Shown piece by piece: positions 1-7,056 of a stretch of 53,959 nucleotides of DNA. The translations under genes and the position numbers were made by a program. A model generated the notes under the pieces. It was given only the letters and a program-made list of their open reading frames with translations, was not told the DNA's origin and did no database searches. The stretch's first letter is position 1; each line of letters opens with the position of its first letter. Source of the stretch: Collimonas silvisoli (lineage in GTDB: Bacteria; Pseudomonadota; Gammaproteobacteria; Burkholderiales; Burkholderiaceae_D); contig NZ_JAGQEG010000036.1 in assembly GCF_018305005.1 (NCBI RefSeq), positions 1 through 53,959 of the forward strand. The letters are read 5' to 3'.

Positions 1-137
1 GGGATTTCTGGTTTGGTGATACCTGACATTTGCAATACAGAGCTGGCGATTGAGCCAACCGCCGATACGGCGCCTGCGGCGCAACCAGTCAAGCTCAGCA
101 CTGCGACCAGCGAAACCAGGATAGATAAGGGGCGCAT
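1..137 (-). CDS. tssJ: T6SS outer-membrane lipoprotein TssJ (N-terminal part, cut by window edge)
   Basis: Only the first 45 codons are inside the window. Starting at the ATG at 137, the protein begins MRPLSILVSLVAVLSLTGC: a short basic start, a hydrophobic core and a lipobox (LTGC, Cys 19), so it should be a lipidated outer-membrane protein. TssJ (VasD/Lip) anchors the T6SS membrane complex by binding the periplasmic part of TssM. The assignment rests on the lipoprotein signal plus position, divergent from the tssBC operon at the edge of a T6SS cluster where tssJ-tssK-tssL normally lie. The TssJ fold itself is out of view, so another T6SS lipoprotein remains possible. Confidence 0.7.
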   Translation of the reverse strand, partial: MRPLSILVSLVAVLSLTGCAAGAVSAVGSIASSVLQMSGITKPEI

Positions 138-239
138 TAAGACTAGTCTTTAGTTGGATTGCAGAAATATTAAATGGATAATAACGCTCGAAAAAAGTAT
201 TTTATTGTTAATGTTGCATAAAACAACAACGTAGTTGTC

Positions 240-266
240 GTCTAGACACATAGTATGTGTCTAGAC
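240..266. promoter_or_regulatory. Perfect 27-bp palindrome in the tssJ / TPR-lipoprotein divergent promoter region
   Basis: The arms GTCTAGACACATA and TATGTGTCTAGAC are exact reverse complements around one central G. The site lies in the 258-base region between the divergent starts at 137 and 396, about 103 bases from one and 130 from the other. There is no T-run beside it, so it is unlikely to be a terminator. A dimeric regulator operator controlling both T6SS operons is the simplest reading; this is inference. No consensus -24/-12 (sigma-54) promoter was found in this gap. Confidence 0.6.
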
Positions 267-395
267 TAAAATTGTTGCTATGGTGTAACCAAAGTTAACA
301 AATTTTGATGTAGATTGGCAATATGATATCTGCATCTGCCAAGTTTTGTTAAGATCCGGCTATTTAAAAATTGCCATATGGAAAGTGAGCGCAAG

Positions 396-986
396 ATGAG
401 TCAATGGAAAAATAAGTTTATCTACGGCACGGCATTGGCCTGCCTGTTAAGTGCCTGTGCAACCCAGGCGCCACCGGTAGACCCCGCAGCCAAGCTGGAT
501 TCTATAGTGGCTGAAGCAGACGCCGCACAAAAGGCCGGACAAACCGATAAAGCAGTCAAGTTGTTGAAAGATGCGACCAGCGCGTTTCCTGCAGACAAAA
601 CACCATGGGTGCGTCTGGCGCAAATCCGCTTCGATGCAGAAAACTATGGCGATGCCATTTCCAATGCGCTGGAAGGTTTGCAACGCGATCCGAAGGACAA
701 GGTTGCCAATAGCATAGTGGCGGTGGGCGGCCTCAGATTGTCGACCAAGGCTCTGAACGATTTGCGCACGCAGAACGATTTGAACGGCAACGTCCGCAGC
801 GAAGCGCAAGGACTGGCCAAAATCCTGCGTGAAAGCCTGGGCGAGACAGTATTGGTGCCGGCCCGGCCAAAGGTGGTGGCGCGTCCGGCAGCAGCAACCG
901 CCAAAAAGGGCGCTGTTGCGGCGAAGCCAGGTGCGACGCCAGAACCTAGCGGCGACGCCGCCAATCCATTCGGATCGCTACAGTAA
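396..986 (+). CDS. T6SS-associated TPR lipoprotein (TagM-position protein)
   Basis: This 196-residue protein has a lipoprotein signal ending in LLSAC (Cys 21), two TPR-like helical hairpins at about residues 40-110, and an Ala/Lys/Pro-rich tail ending PFGSLQ. The start at 396 is preferred over the ATG at 378 because GGAAAGTGAG lies just before it; the same decamer precedes the start of its paralogue at 21767. It is probably a periplasm-facing outer-membrane accessory of the T6SS, possibly a scaffold, since TPRs usually bind proteins. It is the first gene of the tssBC operon. From memory, Burkholderia T6SS clusters carry a lipoprotein gene called tagM at this place; that homology is unverified. 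Confidence 0.8.
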   Translation: MSQWKNKFIYGTALACLLSACATQAPPVDPAAKLDSIVAEADAAQKAGQTDKAVKLLKDATSAFPADKTPWVRLAQIRFDAENYGDAISNALEGLQRDPKDKVANSIVAVGGLRLSTKALNDLRTQNDLNGNVRSEAQGLAKILRESLGETVLVPARPKVVARPAAATAKKGAVAAKPGATPEPSGDAANPFGSLQ

Positions 987-1003
987 CTGTAACTCAAAAG
1001 AAT

Positions 1004-1028
1004 CCTGATCCCGCCAGGCGGAATCAGG
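1004..1028 (+). other. Intergenic hairpin between the TPR lipoprotein gene and tssB
   Basis: CCTGATC-CCGCC-A-GGCGG-A-ATCAGG forms an 11-bp stem with one C/A mismatch. There is no T-run after it, so it is more likely an RNA-stability or processing element than a terminator. The tssB ribosome site (a run of five G) follows about 27 bases later. Confidence 0.4.
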
Positions 1029-1062
1029 GCGTGATTATTCGGTAAGCATCAGCGGGGGTTTT

Positions 1063-1572
1063 ATGGCCAAAAAAGAGAGTACTCAAAAACGTTTGCAGAA
1101 AGTGCGTCCACCACGCGTGCAGATGACTTACGACGTTGAAATCGGTGACGCAATCGAGCAAAAGGAGTTGCCGTTCGTGATGGGCGTGGTAGGCGATTTC
1201 AGCGGCAAGTCCGATGTGGCCCAGCCCAAGCTGAAGGACCGCAAGTTCGTCAACATCGACAACGATAATTTCGATGAGGTGATGAAGGGCGTCGAGCCGA
1301 AAGCTACTTTCCGCGTGCCGAATCATCTGAGCGACGCCGGCGGCGAGTTCGGGGTCGAGCTCAAATTCAAATCCATCGACGATTTCCGTCCGGAAGCGGT
1401 GGTGCAGCAAATCGAGCCGCTCAAGCAGTTGCTCGAAGCCCGCACCAAGCTGGCGGATCTGCGCAACAAGCTGGCTGGCAACGACAAGCTGGAAGATATC
1501 CTCAACGATGTGCTCAACAGCACAGAAAAGCTCGCGGCGTTAAGCAAGCAAACCAAGAAGCAAGGAGACTGA
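1063..1572 (+). CDS. tssB: T6SS contractile sheath small subunit TssB (VipA)
   Basis: The 169-residue protein shows the family's opening: a basic N-terminus with ESTQKRLQKVRPPRVQ, then TYDVEIGDAIEQKELPFVMG and a GDFSG turn, all typical of TssB/VipA. The C-terminal third is helical (LEARTKLADLRNKLAGNDKLEDIL), the part that pairs with TssC. TssB and TssC polymerise in the cytoplasm into the sheath around the Hcp tube, and its contraction drives secretion. The ATG follows GGGGGTTTT. tssC begins one base after the stop, so the two are translationally linked. The length is normal for the family. Confidence 0.96.
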   Translation: MAKKESTQKRLQKVRPPRVQMTYDVEIGDAIEQKELPFVMGVVGDFSGKSDVAQPKLKDRKFVNIDNDNFDEVMKGVEPKATFRVPNHLSDAGGEFGVELKFKSIDDFRPEAVVQQIEPLKQLLEARTKLADLRNKLAGNDKLEDILNDVLNSTEKLAALSKQTKKQGD

Positions 1573-1573
1573 A

Positions 1574-3061
1574 ATGTCCTTTCAGCACAACACTGCGTTG
1601 ACCGCCAGCGCAACCGCAGAAGAATCCGGTTTGCTTGACCAGATCGTAGAACAGAGCAAGGTTGCCAAGTCCGGCGCTGAGCATGACCGCGCCAAGGACA
1701 TCATTTCCGAACTCGTGAATCAGGTCATGCAAGGCACCGTGGTGGTTTCAGCCAATTTGTCGGCCACCATCGACGCCCGCGTGGCCGAACTGGACCGTCT
1801 GATTTCAGCGCAAGTCAGCGCCGTGATCCATGCGCCTGAATTCCAGAAGCTGGAAAGCAGTTGGACCGGCTTGCACTATCTGGTGTTCAATTCGACTACC
1901 GGCCAGAATATCAAGATCAAGGTGTTGAACGCCACCAAACGGGAATTGGTCAAGGACTTCCAGGCAGCCCTGGATTTCGACCAGAGCGCTGTCTTCAAGA
2001 AAGTCTATGAAGAAGAGTTCGGCACTTTCGGCGGTTCTCCATTCGGCGCCTTGCTGGGGGATTTTGAAATTACCCGGCAGCCGGAAGACATGTATTTCAT
2101 CGAACAGATGTCGCATATCGCCGCTTCTGCGCACGCACCGTTCATCAGTTCGGCGTCGCCTGAACTGTTTGGCCTGGAAACCTATAGCGAACTCGGCAGG
2201 CCGCGCGACCTGGCCAAGGTGTTCGAGACCGTCGAATATGCAAAATGGAAGTCTTTCCGCGAATCGGAAGATTCCCGTTATGTCGGCTTGACCCTGCCAC
2301 GCTTTTTGGGCCGCCTGCCGTTCAATCCCAAGGATGGCCAGACTGTCGACGGTTTCAACTTCGTGGAAGATGTCGATGGCACCGATCACTCCAAATACCT
2401 GTGGTGTAACGCAGCATATGCATTCGGCACCAAGCTGACCAAGGCGTTTGAAGATTTCGGCTGGTGCGCAGCGATCCGCGGTGTCGAAGGCGGCGGTTTG
2501 GTGGAAGACTTGCCGACTCATACCTTTAAAACCGACGAAGGCGAAGTTGCGCTCAAGTGTCCGACCGAGATAGCCATTACCGATCGTCGTGAAAAAGAAC
2601 TGAGCGATCTTGGTTTCATCTCGCTGGTGCATTGTAAAAACACCGACTACGCGGCTTTCTTTGGTGCTCAATCGACCCAGAAAGCCAAGAAATACAATAC
2701 CGATTCGGCTAATGCCAACTCCGTGCTGTCAGCCCAGCTGCAATACATTTTCGCCGTATCGCGTATTGCGCATTACATGAAGTCGATGATGCGCGACAAG
2801 ATCGGCAGCTTTGCTTCGGCAGGCAACGTGGAAGATTTCCTCAACCGTTGGCTGACCCAGTATGTGCTGCTTGATGACAATGCCAGCCAAGAGCAAAAGG
2901 CGCAATTTCCGTTGCGTGAAGCCTCAGTGCAGGTATCTGAAGTACCAGGACGTCCGGGCGTTTATCGTGCAGTGTCTTTTTTGCGCCCGCACTTCCAGCT
3001 TGATGAACTTTCAGTTTCACTCCGCTTGGTTGCGGAATTACCAGCGTCAACCAAGTCCTAA
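1574..3061 (+). CDS. tssC: T6SS contractile sheath large subunit TssC (VipB)
   Basis: The 495-residue protein carries the TssC hallmark stretch FQKLESSWTGLHYLV near residue 95, the RFLGRLPF segment around 245 and the conserved C-terminal sheath domain after about 380 (YIFAVSRIAHYMKSMMRDKIG). TssC forms the bulk of the sheath, and its N-terminus is normally recognised by ClpV for disassembly. AAGGAGACTGAA before the ATG is a strong ribosome site inside the end of tssB. The full family length is present with no disruption. hcp follows after 24 bases. Confidence 0.97.
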   Translation: MSFQHNTALTASATAEESGLLDQIVEQSKVAKSGAEHDRAKDIISELVNQVMQGTVVVSANLSATIDARVAELDRLISAQVSAVIHAPEFQKLESSWTGLHYLVFNSTTGQNIKIKVLNATKRELVKDFQAALDFDQSAVFKKVYEEEFGTFGGSPFGALLGDFEITRQPEDMYFIEQMSHIAASAHAPFISSASPELFGLETYSELGRPRDLAKVFETVEYAKWKSFRESEDSRYVGLTLPRFLGRLPFNPKDGQTVDGFNFVEDVDGTDHSKYLWCNAAYAFGTKLTKAFEDFGWCAAIRGVEGGGLVEDLPTHTFKTDEGEVALKCPTEIAITDRREKELSDLGFISLVHCKNTDYAAFFGAQSTQKAKKYNTDSANANSVLSAQLQYIFAVSRIAHYMKSMMRDKIGSFASAGNVEDFLNRWLTQYVLLDDNASQEQKAQFPLREASVQVSEVPGRPGVYRAVSFLRPHFQLDELSVSLRLVAELPASTKS

Positions 3062-3085
3062 CTTAATTGAATAAGGGGAATCACC

Positions 3086-3577
3086 ATGGCAATAGACGTA
3101 TATCTGCAAATTAATGGCATCAAGGGCGAATCGACAGACAGCGCACACAAAGACTGGATCGAATGCAAATCGGTACAGTGGGAAGTGTTGCAGCCAAAGT
3201 CGGCTACGGCGTCGACCGGCGGCGGCCACACTGCTGAGCGCTGCGAGCACAAGGATATCGTGATTACCAAGATCGCCGATCTGGCCACACCTTTGCTGCT
3301 GCAAAACTGCTCTTCGGGCAAGACGATCGATAGCGCAAAGTTTGAGTTCCTGCGCGCTGACGGCAAGGGCGACCGCATCAAGTACTTCGAAATCGAGTTG
3401 TCGAACCTGCTGATTTCCGATGTCACGCCATCCGTCCAGGAAGGCGAAGTGCTGAGCGAGAGCGTCAGCCTGAAATATTCCAAAGTCAAATGGAAGTACA
3501 CACAGCAAAAAATCGGTGGCGGCTCCGGTGGCAACACATCCGGCGGCTGGGATCTGTCGACCAACAAGGTCGTGTAA
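3086..3577 (+). CDS. hcp: T6SS inner-tube protein Hcp (TssD)
   Basis: The 163-residue protein starts MAIDVYLQINGIKGEST, followed by HKDWIECKSVQWEV, the usual Hcp signature. Hcp hexamers stack into the tube carrying VgrG and small effectors and are shed into the medium. The length and beta-rich pattern fit an ordinary structural Hcp, with no C-terminal effector extension. The tail is glycine-rich (GGGSGGNTSGG). AAGGGGAATCACC gives a strong ribosome site. A terminator-like hairpin follows at 3602, which would let hcp and the sheath genes be made in excess of tssE onward. Confidence 0.97.
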   Translation: MAIDVYLQINGIKGESTDSAHKDWIECKSVQWEVLQPKSATASTGGGHTAERCEHKDIVITKIADLATPLLLQNCSSGKTIDSAKFEFLRADGKGDRIKYFEIELSNLLISDVTPSVQEGEVLSESVSLKYSKVKWKYTQQKIGGGSGGNTSGGWDLSTNKVV

Positions 3578-3601
3578 TTTTTTTGTACCGGTAATGAGAG
3601 C

Positions 3602-3634
3602 CGTGGCATCTCGATGCCGCGTTTCTTTTTTCTT
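3602..3634 (+). terminator. Terminator-like hairpin between hcp and tssE
   Basis: CGTGGCATC and GATGCCGCG form a 9-bp stem (one G-T pair) around a two-base turn that must open slightly, followed by TTTCTTTTTTCTT. This has the form of an intrinsic terminator and ends 14 bases before tssE. Because tssE-tssH have no other obvious promoter, it probably acts as a leaky attenuator that sets the ratio of sheath and tube to baseplate proteins. Confidence 0.65.
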
Positions 3635-3648
3635 CTGAATGGTATGCG

Positions 3649-4140
3649 ATGAAAGGTTTCACGCCGGGATTGTTTGACAGACTGATGGGCGGCGACAGTA
3701 CGCCTGCGCAATCCGATCTGGTAGTGCGATTATCGATGGATGCCTTGAAAGACGCGGTTGCCCGCGACTTGGAGGCCATGCTGAATACGCGCACCGTGAT
3801 TCCGGAAGAAATACTCAAGAATTTTCCCGAATGCAGCAAGTCGATATTGACCTACGGCTTGAACGACTTTTCCGGCATGAGTCTGGCCAGCATGGATGAC
3901 CGTGCTTATATCTGCGAATGCCTGGAACAAGGTATTGCGCGCCACGAGCCGCGCCTGAGAAATGTCCGGGCTTCGCTTGAGTTGCGCGAAGGATCAATCA
4001 ACCGTCTGAATTTTGCGATTGCGGCCATGCTGGTTGTGCCGCCGGCCAAAGAGGCTGTGAGCTTCGACGCCGTGCTGCAGCCATCTACCTTGCAATACTC
4101 AATCAGCAGAGCACGCCGCGCGATGCGGGTGGACAGTTAA
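3649..4140 (+). CDS. tssE: T6SS baseplate subunit TssE (gp25-like)
   Basis: The 163-residue protein has the gp25/lysozyme-like family pattern: an N-terminal LFDRLMGG, a central SILTYGLNDFSGMSL block around residue 70, and a C-terminal LREGSINRLNFAIAAML strand. TssE is a baseplate wedge component that starts sheath assembly with TssF, TssG and TssK. The ribosome site before the ATG is weak. tssF starts one base after the stop, implying coupling. Confidence 0.93.
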   Translation: MKGFTPGLFDRLMGGDSTPAQSDLVVRLSMDALKDAVARDLEAMLNTRTVIPEEILKNFPECSKSILTYGLNDFSGMSLASMDDRAYICECLEQGIARHEPRLRNVRASLELREGSINRLNFAIAAMLVVPPAKEAVSFDAVLQPSTLQYSISRARRAMRVDS

Positions 4141-4141
4141 C

Positions 4142-5986
4142 GTGGACGAATTACTTCCCTATTATGAGCGAGAGCTCGGTTTTCTAAGACGCTATTCACG
4201 CGAATTTTCGGAGCGCTATCCAAAGATTGCCGGGCGCCTGCTGATGTCCGGCGAAGTCTCCGAAGACCCGCATATCGAGCGCATGATCCAGTCGTTCGCG
4301 CTGATCAACGCCCGCACCTCGAAGCGGCTGGACGACGATTACCCGGAATTTACCGAAGCCTTGTTCGAGGTGCTTTATCCGCATTACCTGCGGCCGTTCC
4401 CGTCCTGTTCGATTGCCCGCATGGACTACAGCGCCGCCGCAGCGCAATTGACTACCGCGATGCCGGTCCCGCGCGGCACCGAACTGACGACGCGCCCGGT
4501 CAGGGGCGTAGCCTGTAAATTCAAAACCACGTATGACGTTGTGGTGGCGCCTCTGCTGCTGTCGCACGCCGTGTTCGACCCTATCATCGAACCGCCGGAC
4601 GCGGTGCTGCTGCCACCCACCGCCAGCTCGCGTATCGGCATCACTTTTGAAACGACTGCCGAGCAGGCCGGTTTTGCCGAGCTTGGGGTCAAGACGCTGC
4701 GCGTATTTATCGACGGCGAGCCGTCGTTTTGCGCAGCGTTGCGCGATACGCTGTTCATGCGGACGATGCGCGCCTATGTCGAAGCCGGCAACAGTGGCCG
4801 TTGGCATGCGGTAAACAAGATCCCGGTAACTCCCGTTGGCTTTGAGGAAGACGAATCGCTGATCGATTTCCCGGCGCGTTCGCATCCGGCATATCGGCTG
4901 CTGACCGAATATTTTTCCTATCCTGAGAAATTCAATTTCTTCGATGTCGACGTCGCCGAGATCACCAAGCTATTAGCGCCGGGTTGCAAGAAATTCACCT
5001 TGCATCTGGTGCTCTCCGGTCTGCGCGCCGATTCCAACACCGCCCGCATGCTGGGCACCTTGTCGACCAATAATCTGCTGCTGGGCTGCACGCCGGTCAT
5101 CAATCTGTTCAAGCAGCGCGGCGACCCGATCCGCCTGACCCACACCAGCGCCTATTATCCGGTGGTCGGCGATTCACGGCGCGCCTATGCCTATGAGGTG
5201 CATTCGATCGATTCGGTGCAGCTGGTGCGGCAAACCCCGGAAGGTGAGTCGATCACTGAATTCCGTCCGTTCTATTCGCTGCGTCACGGTGAAAGCGCGG
5301 ATAAATCCGGACACTACTGGGCCATGCGGCGCGACGAACTGGTGGCGGCCCGCAGCCCCGGCTATGAAACCGAAATTTCAATTGTCGATATCGACTTTGA
5401 TCCGGCCACGATAGAAACCGATACGCTGAGTATCGAACTGACTTGCTGCAATCGTAACTTGCCGGCGTCGCTGGCCTACGGCTTGGCCGGCGGCGATCTG
5501 TTCCTGGAGGGCGGTTCTCTGGTCAATTCCATCAGTTTCTTGAGAAAGCCGTCCGAGCCTTGCCGCTTCGAGCGCGGCCGCGGAGCGCATTGGCGCCTGA
5601 TTTCGCATCTTGCCTTGAACCACCTGTCGCTGGCCAAGGGCGGCCTTGAAGCTTTGCAAGAAACCCTGAGCCTATATGACTTGCCGCGTTCGGCGATCTC
5701 CCAGCGCCAGATCGGCAGCGTGATCGGCATCGATCATAAGGCTGCCACTGCCTGGCTGCCCGGCAATCCGTTTGCATCGCTGGTGCGCGGCATCGAGATC
5801 AAGGTAACCCTGGACGAGGAAGGGTTTGTCGGCAGCGGTATCCATGTGTTTGCCAATATCCTGGATCGCTTCCTCGGCTTGTATGTGCACGCCAACAGCT
5901 TCACGCGATTGGTCATAGCTTCCAAACGAACAGGTGAGGAGATACTGCGATGCTTACCGCGCAGCGGAGATTCGAACCTAGTGTAA
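4142..5986 (+). CDS. tssF: T6SS baseplate subunit TssF
   Basis: The 614-residue protein begins (GTG start) with DELLPYYERELGFLRRYSREFSERYPKIAGRL, which is diagnostic of TssF (VasA/ImpG), and includes the conserved RTSKRLDDDYPEFTEALFEVLYPHYLRPFPS region. It ends with the typical GSGIHVFANILDRFLGLYVHANSF block. TssF pairs with TssG to build the baseplate wedge that docks on TssK. The GTG start is set by the tssE stop one base upstream. The last 37 bases overlap tssG. Confidence 0.96.
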   Translation: MDELLPYYERELGFLRRYSREFSERYPKIAGRLLMSGEVSEDPHIERMIQSFALINARTSKRLDDDYPEFTEALFEVLYPHYLRPFPSCSIARMDYSAAAAQLTTAMPVPRGTELTTRPVRGVACKFKTTYDVVVAPLLLSHAVFDPIIEPPDAVLLPPTASSRIGITFETTAEQAGFAELGVKTLRVFIDGEPSFCAALRDTLFMRTMRAYVEAGNSGRWHAVNKIPVTPVGFEEDESLIDFPARSHPAYRLLTEYFSYPEKFNFFDVDVAEITKLLAPGCKKFTLHLVLSGLRADSNTARMLGTLSTNNLLLGCTPVINLFKQRGDPIRLTHTSAYYPVVGDSRRAYAYEVHSIDSVQLVRQTPEGESITEFRPFYSLRHGESADKSGHYWAMRRDELVAARSPGYETEISIVDIDFDPATIETDTLSIELTCCNRNLPASLAYGLAGGDLFLEGGSLVNSISFLRKPSEPCRFERGRGAHWRLISHLALNHLSLAKGGLEALQETLSLYDLPRSAISQRQIGSVIGIDHKAATAWLPGNPFASLVRGIEIKVTLDEEGFVGSGIHVFANILDRFLGLYVHANSFTRLVIASKRTGEEILRCLPRSGDSNLV

Positions 5987-7032
5987 TCCAGCGCCTGCTG
6001 GACAAGCCGCATCGGTTCCAGTTTTTCCAGGCTGTGATGATGTTGGAGCTGTGGTTGAAACGTAACGGCGTTCCGCATGAGGAAGCGGTGAGTGACTTCC
6101 TGCGTTTTCAGAACACGGTGTCGCTGGGATTTCCGCCGAGCGAGATCGAGGCGCTGGAAGTAACGCCCAAGCTGACCGAGCAATCGGTGGAAGCCTTGCT
6201 GGAAGCATTGCAGAGCAACCAGCTCGATAGTATTGCGCTGACGCCGGCATTCATCGGATTCTTGGGCAGCAACGGCACCTTGCCTAGCCATTACTCGGAG
6301 CGCATTGCTGCGCACCAGCTGTATGAAAAAGACCAAGGGCCGCGCGCTTTCCTGGATGTCTTCTCGAATCGCGGCGTGGCGCTTTTTTTCAAAGCCTGGC
6401 GCAAGTACCGGCTGGAATTCAAGTACCAGATCGACGGCAAGGACAGTTTCCTGCCGCTGCTGATGTCGCTCGCCGGCTTGGGCCACCGTACCTTGCGCGA
6501 CCGCATGTCGGAAGACGGCGAAGGCCTGCTGGACGAATCGATCGGCCATTTTGCCGCGGCCATCAGGCACCGGCCTCCCTCCGCAGCGTATATGCAGCGG
6601 GTTCTGCGCGACTATTTTTCGGTGCCGATCGCGATCGAACAGTTTGTCGGTCATTGGTATGACGTGCCGCCCGACCAGCAAACGGTATTGGGTTCGACCA
6701 ACGCCACCTTGGGCAGCGTGGCGATGGTAGGCCAGCGGGTATGGCAGCGCGATTTGCGCATGCGCCTGAAAATCGGTCCCTTGACCAAAAAGAAATTTGA
6801 AAGCTTTTTGCCGGGCGGCACGGCTGCTGTCGGGCTGCAGAAGATACTGGCGATGTTTACCAGCGTCTTTCTGGAATACGAAATACAACTGATCCTGCGC
6901 GCGGACCAGGTGCAAAGCGTCGCCCTGGATTCCGAGCGCGAAGGCGGGCGGCTGGGCTGGGATACTTTTGTCACCAGCAAGCCTGCTGCAATCGACCGCA
7001 CCGACGTTTGTTACGAAATTCACTCACTTTGA
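5950..7032 (+). CDS. tssG: T6SS baseplate subunit TssG
   Basis: The 360-residue protein has the TssG (VasB/ImpH) opening VIQRLLDKPHRFQFFQAVMMLELW, the LRFQNTVSLGFPPSEIEAL segment and a central GFLGSNGTLPSHYSE motif. TssG clamps two TssF copies in the baseplate wedge. The start lies inside tssF, with GGTGAGGAGATACTGCG as ribosome site, so translation is coupled. The length is normal. clpV follows after 24 bases. Confidence 0.96.
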   Translation: MLTAQRRFEPSVIQRLLDKPHRFQFFQAVMMLELWLKRNGVPHEEAVSDFLRFQNTVSLGFPPSEIEALEVTPKLTEQSVEALLEALQSNQLDSIALTPAFIGFLGSNGTLPSHYSERIAAHQLYEKDQGPRAFLDVFSNRGVALFFKAWRKYRLEFKYQIDGKDSFLPLLMSLAGLGHRTLRDRMSEDGEGLLDESIGHFAAAIRHRPPSAAYMQRVLRDYFSVPIAIEQFVGHWYDVPPDQQTVLGSTNATLGSVAMVGQRVWQRDLRMRLKIGPLTKKKFESFLPGGTAAVGLQKILAMFTSVFLEYEIQLILRADQVQSVALDSEREGGRLGWDTFVTSKPAAIDRTDVCYEIHSL

Positions 7033-7056
7033 CAATGCATGGATGGGAAGGCTTCA

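Noticed and set aside
138-395. A sigma-54 (-24/-12) promoter, common at T6SS loci
   Set aside because: TGG and GC dinucleotides can be found, but not with the required 10-base spacing; the same is true upstream of tssA.
5734-7023. A 429-codon leftward frame opposite tssF and tssG
   Set aside because: Antisense to two intact baseplate genes; no domain or start signal.
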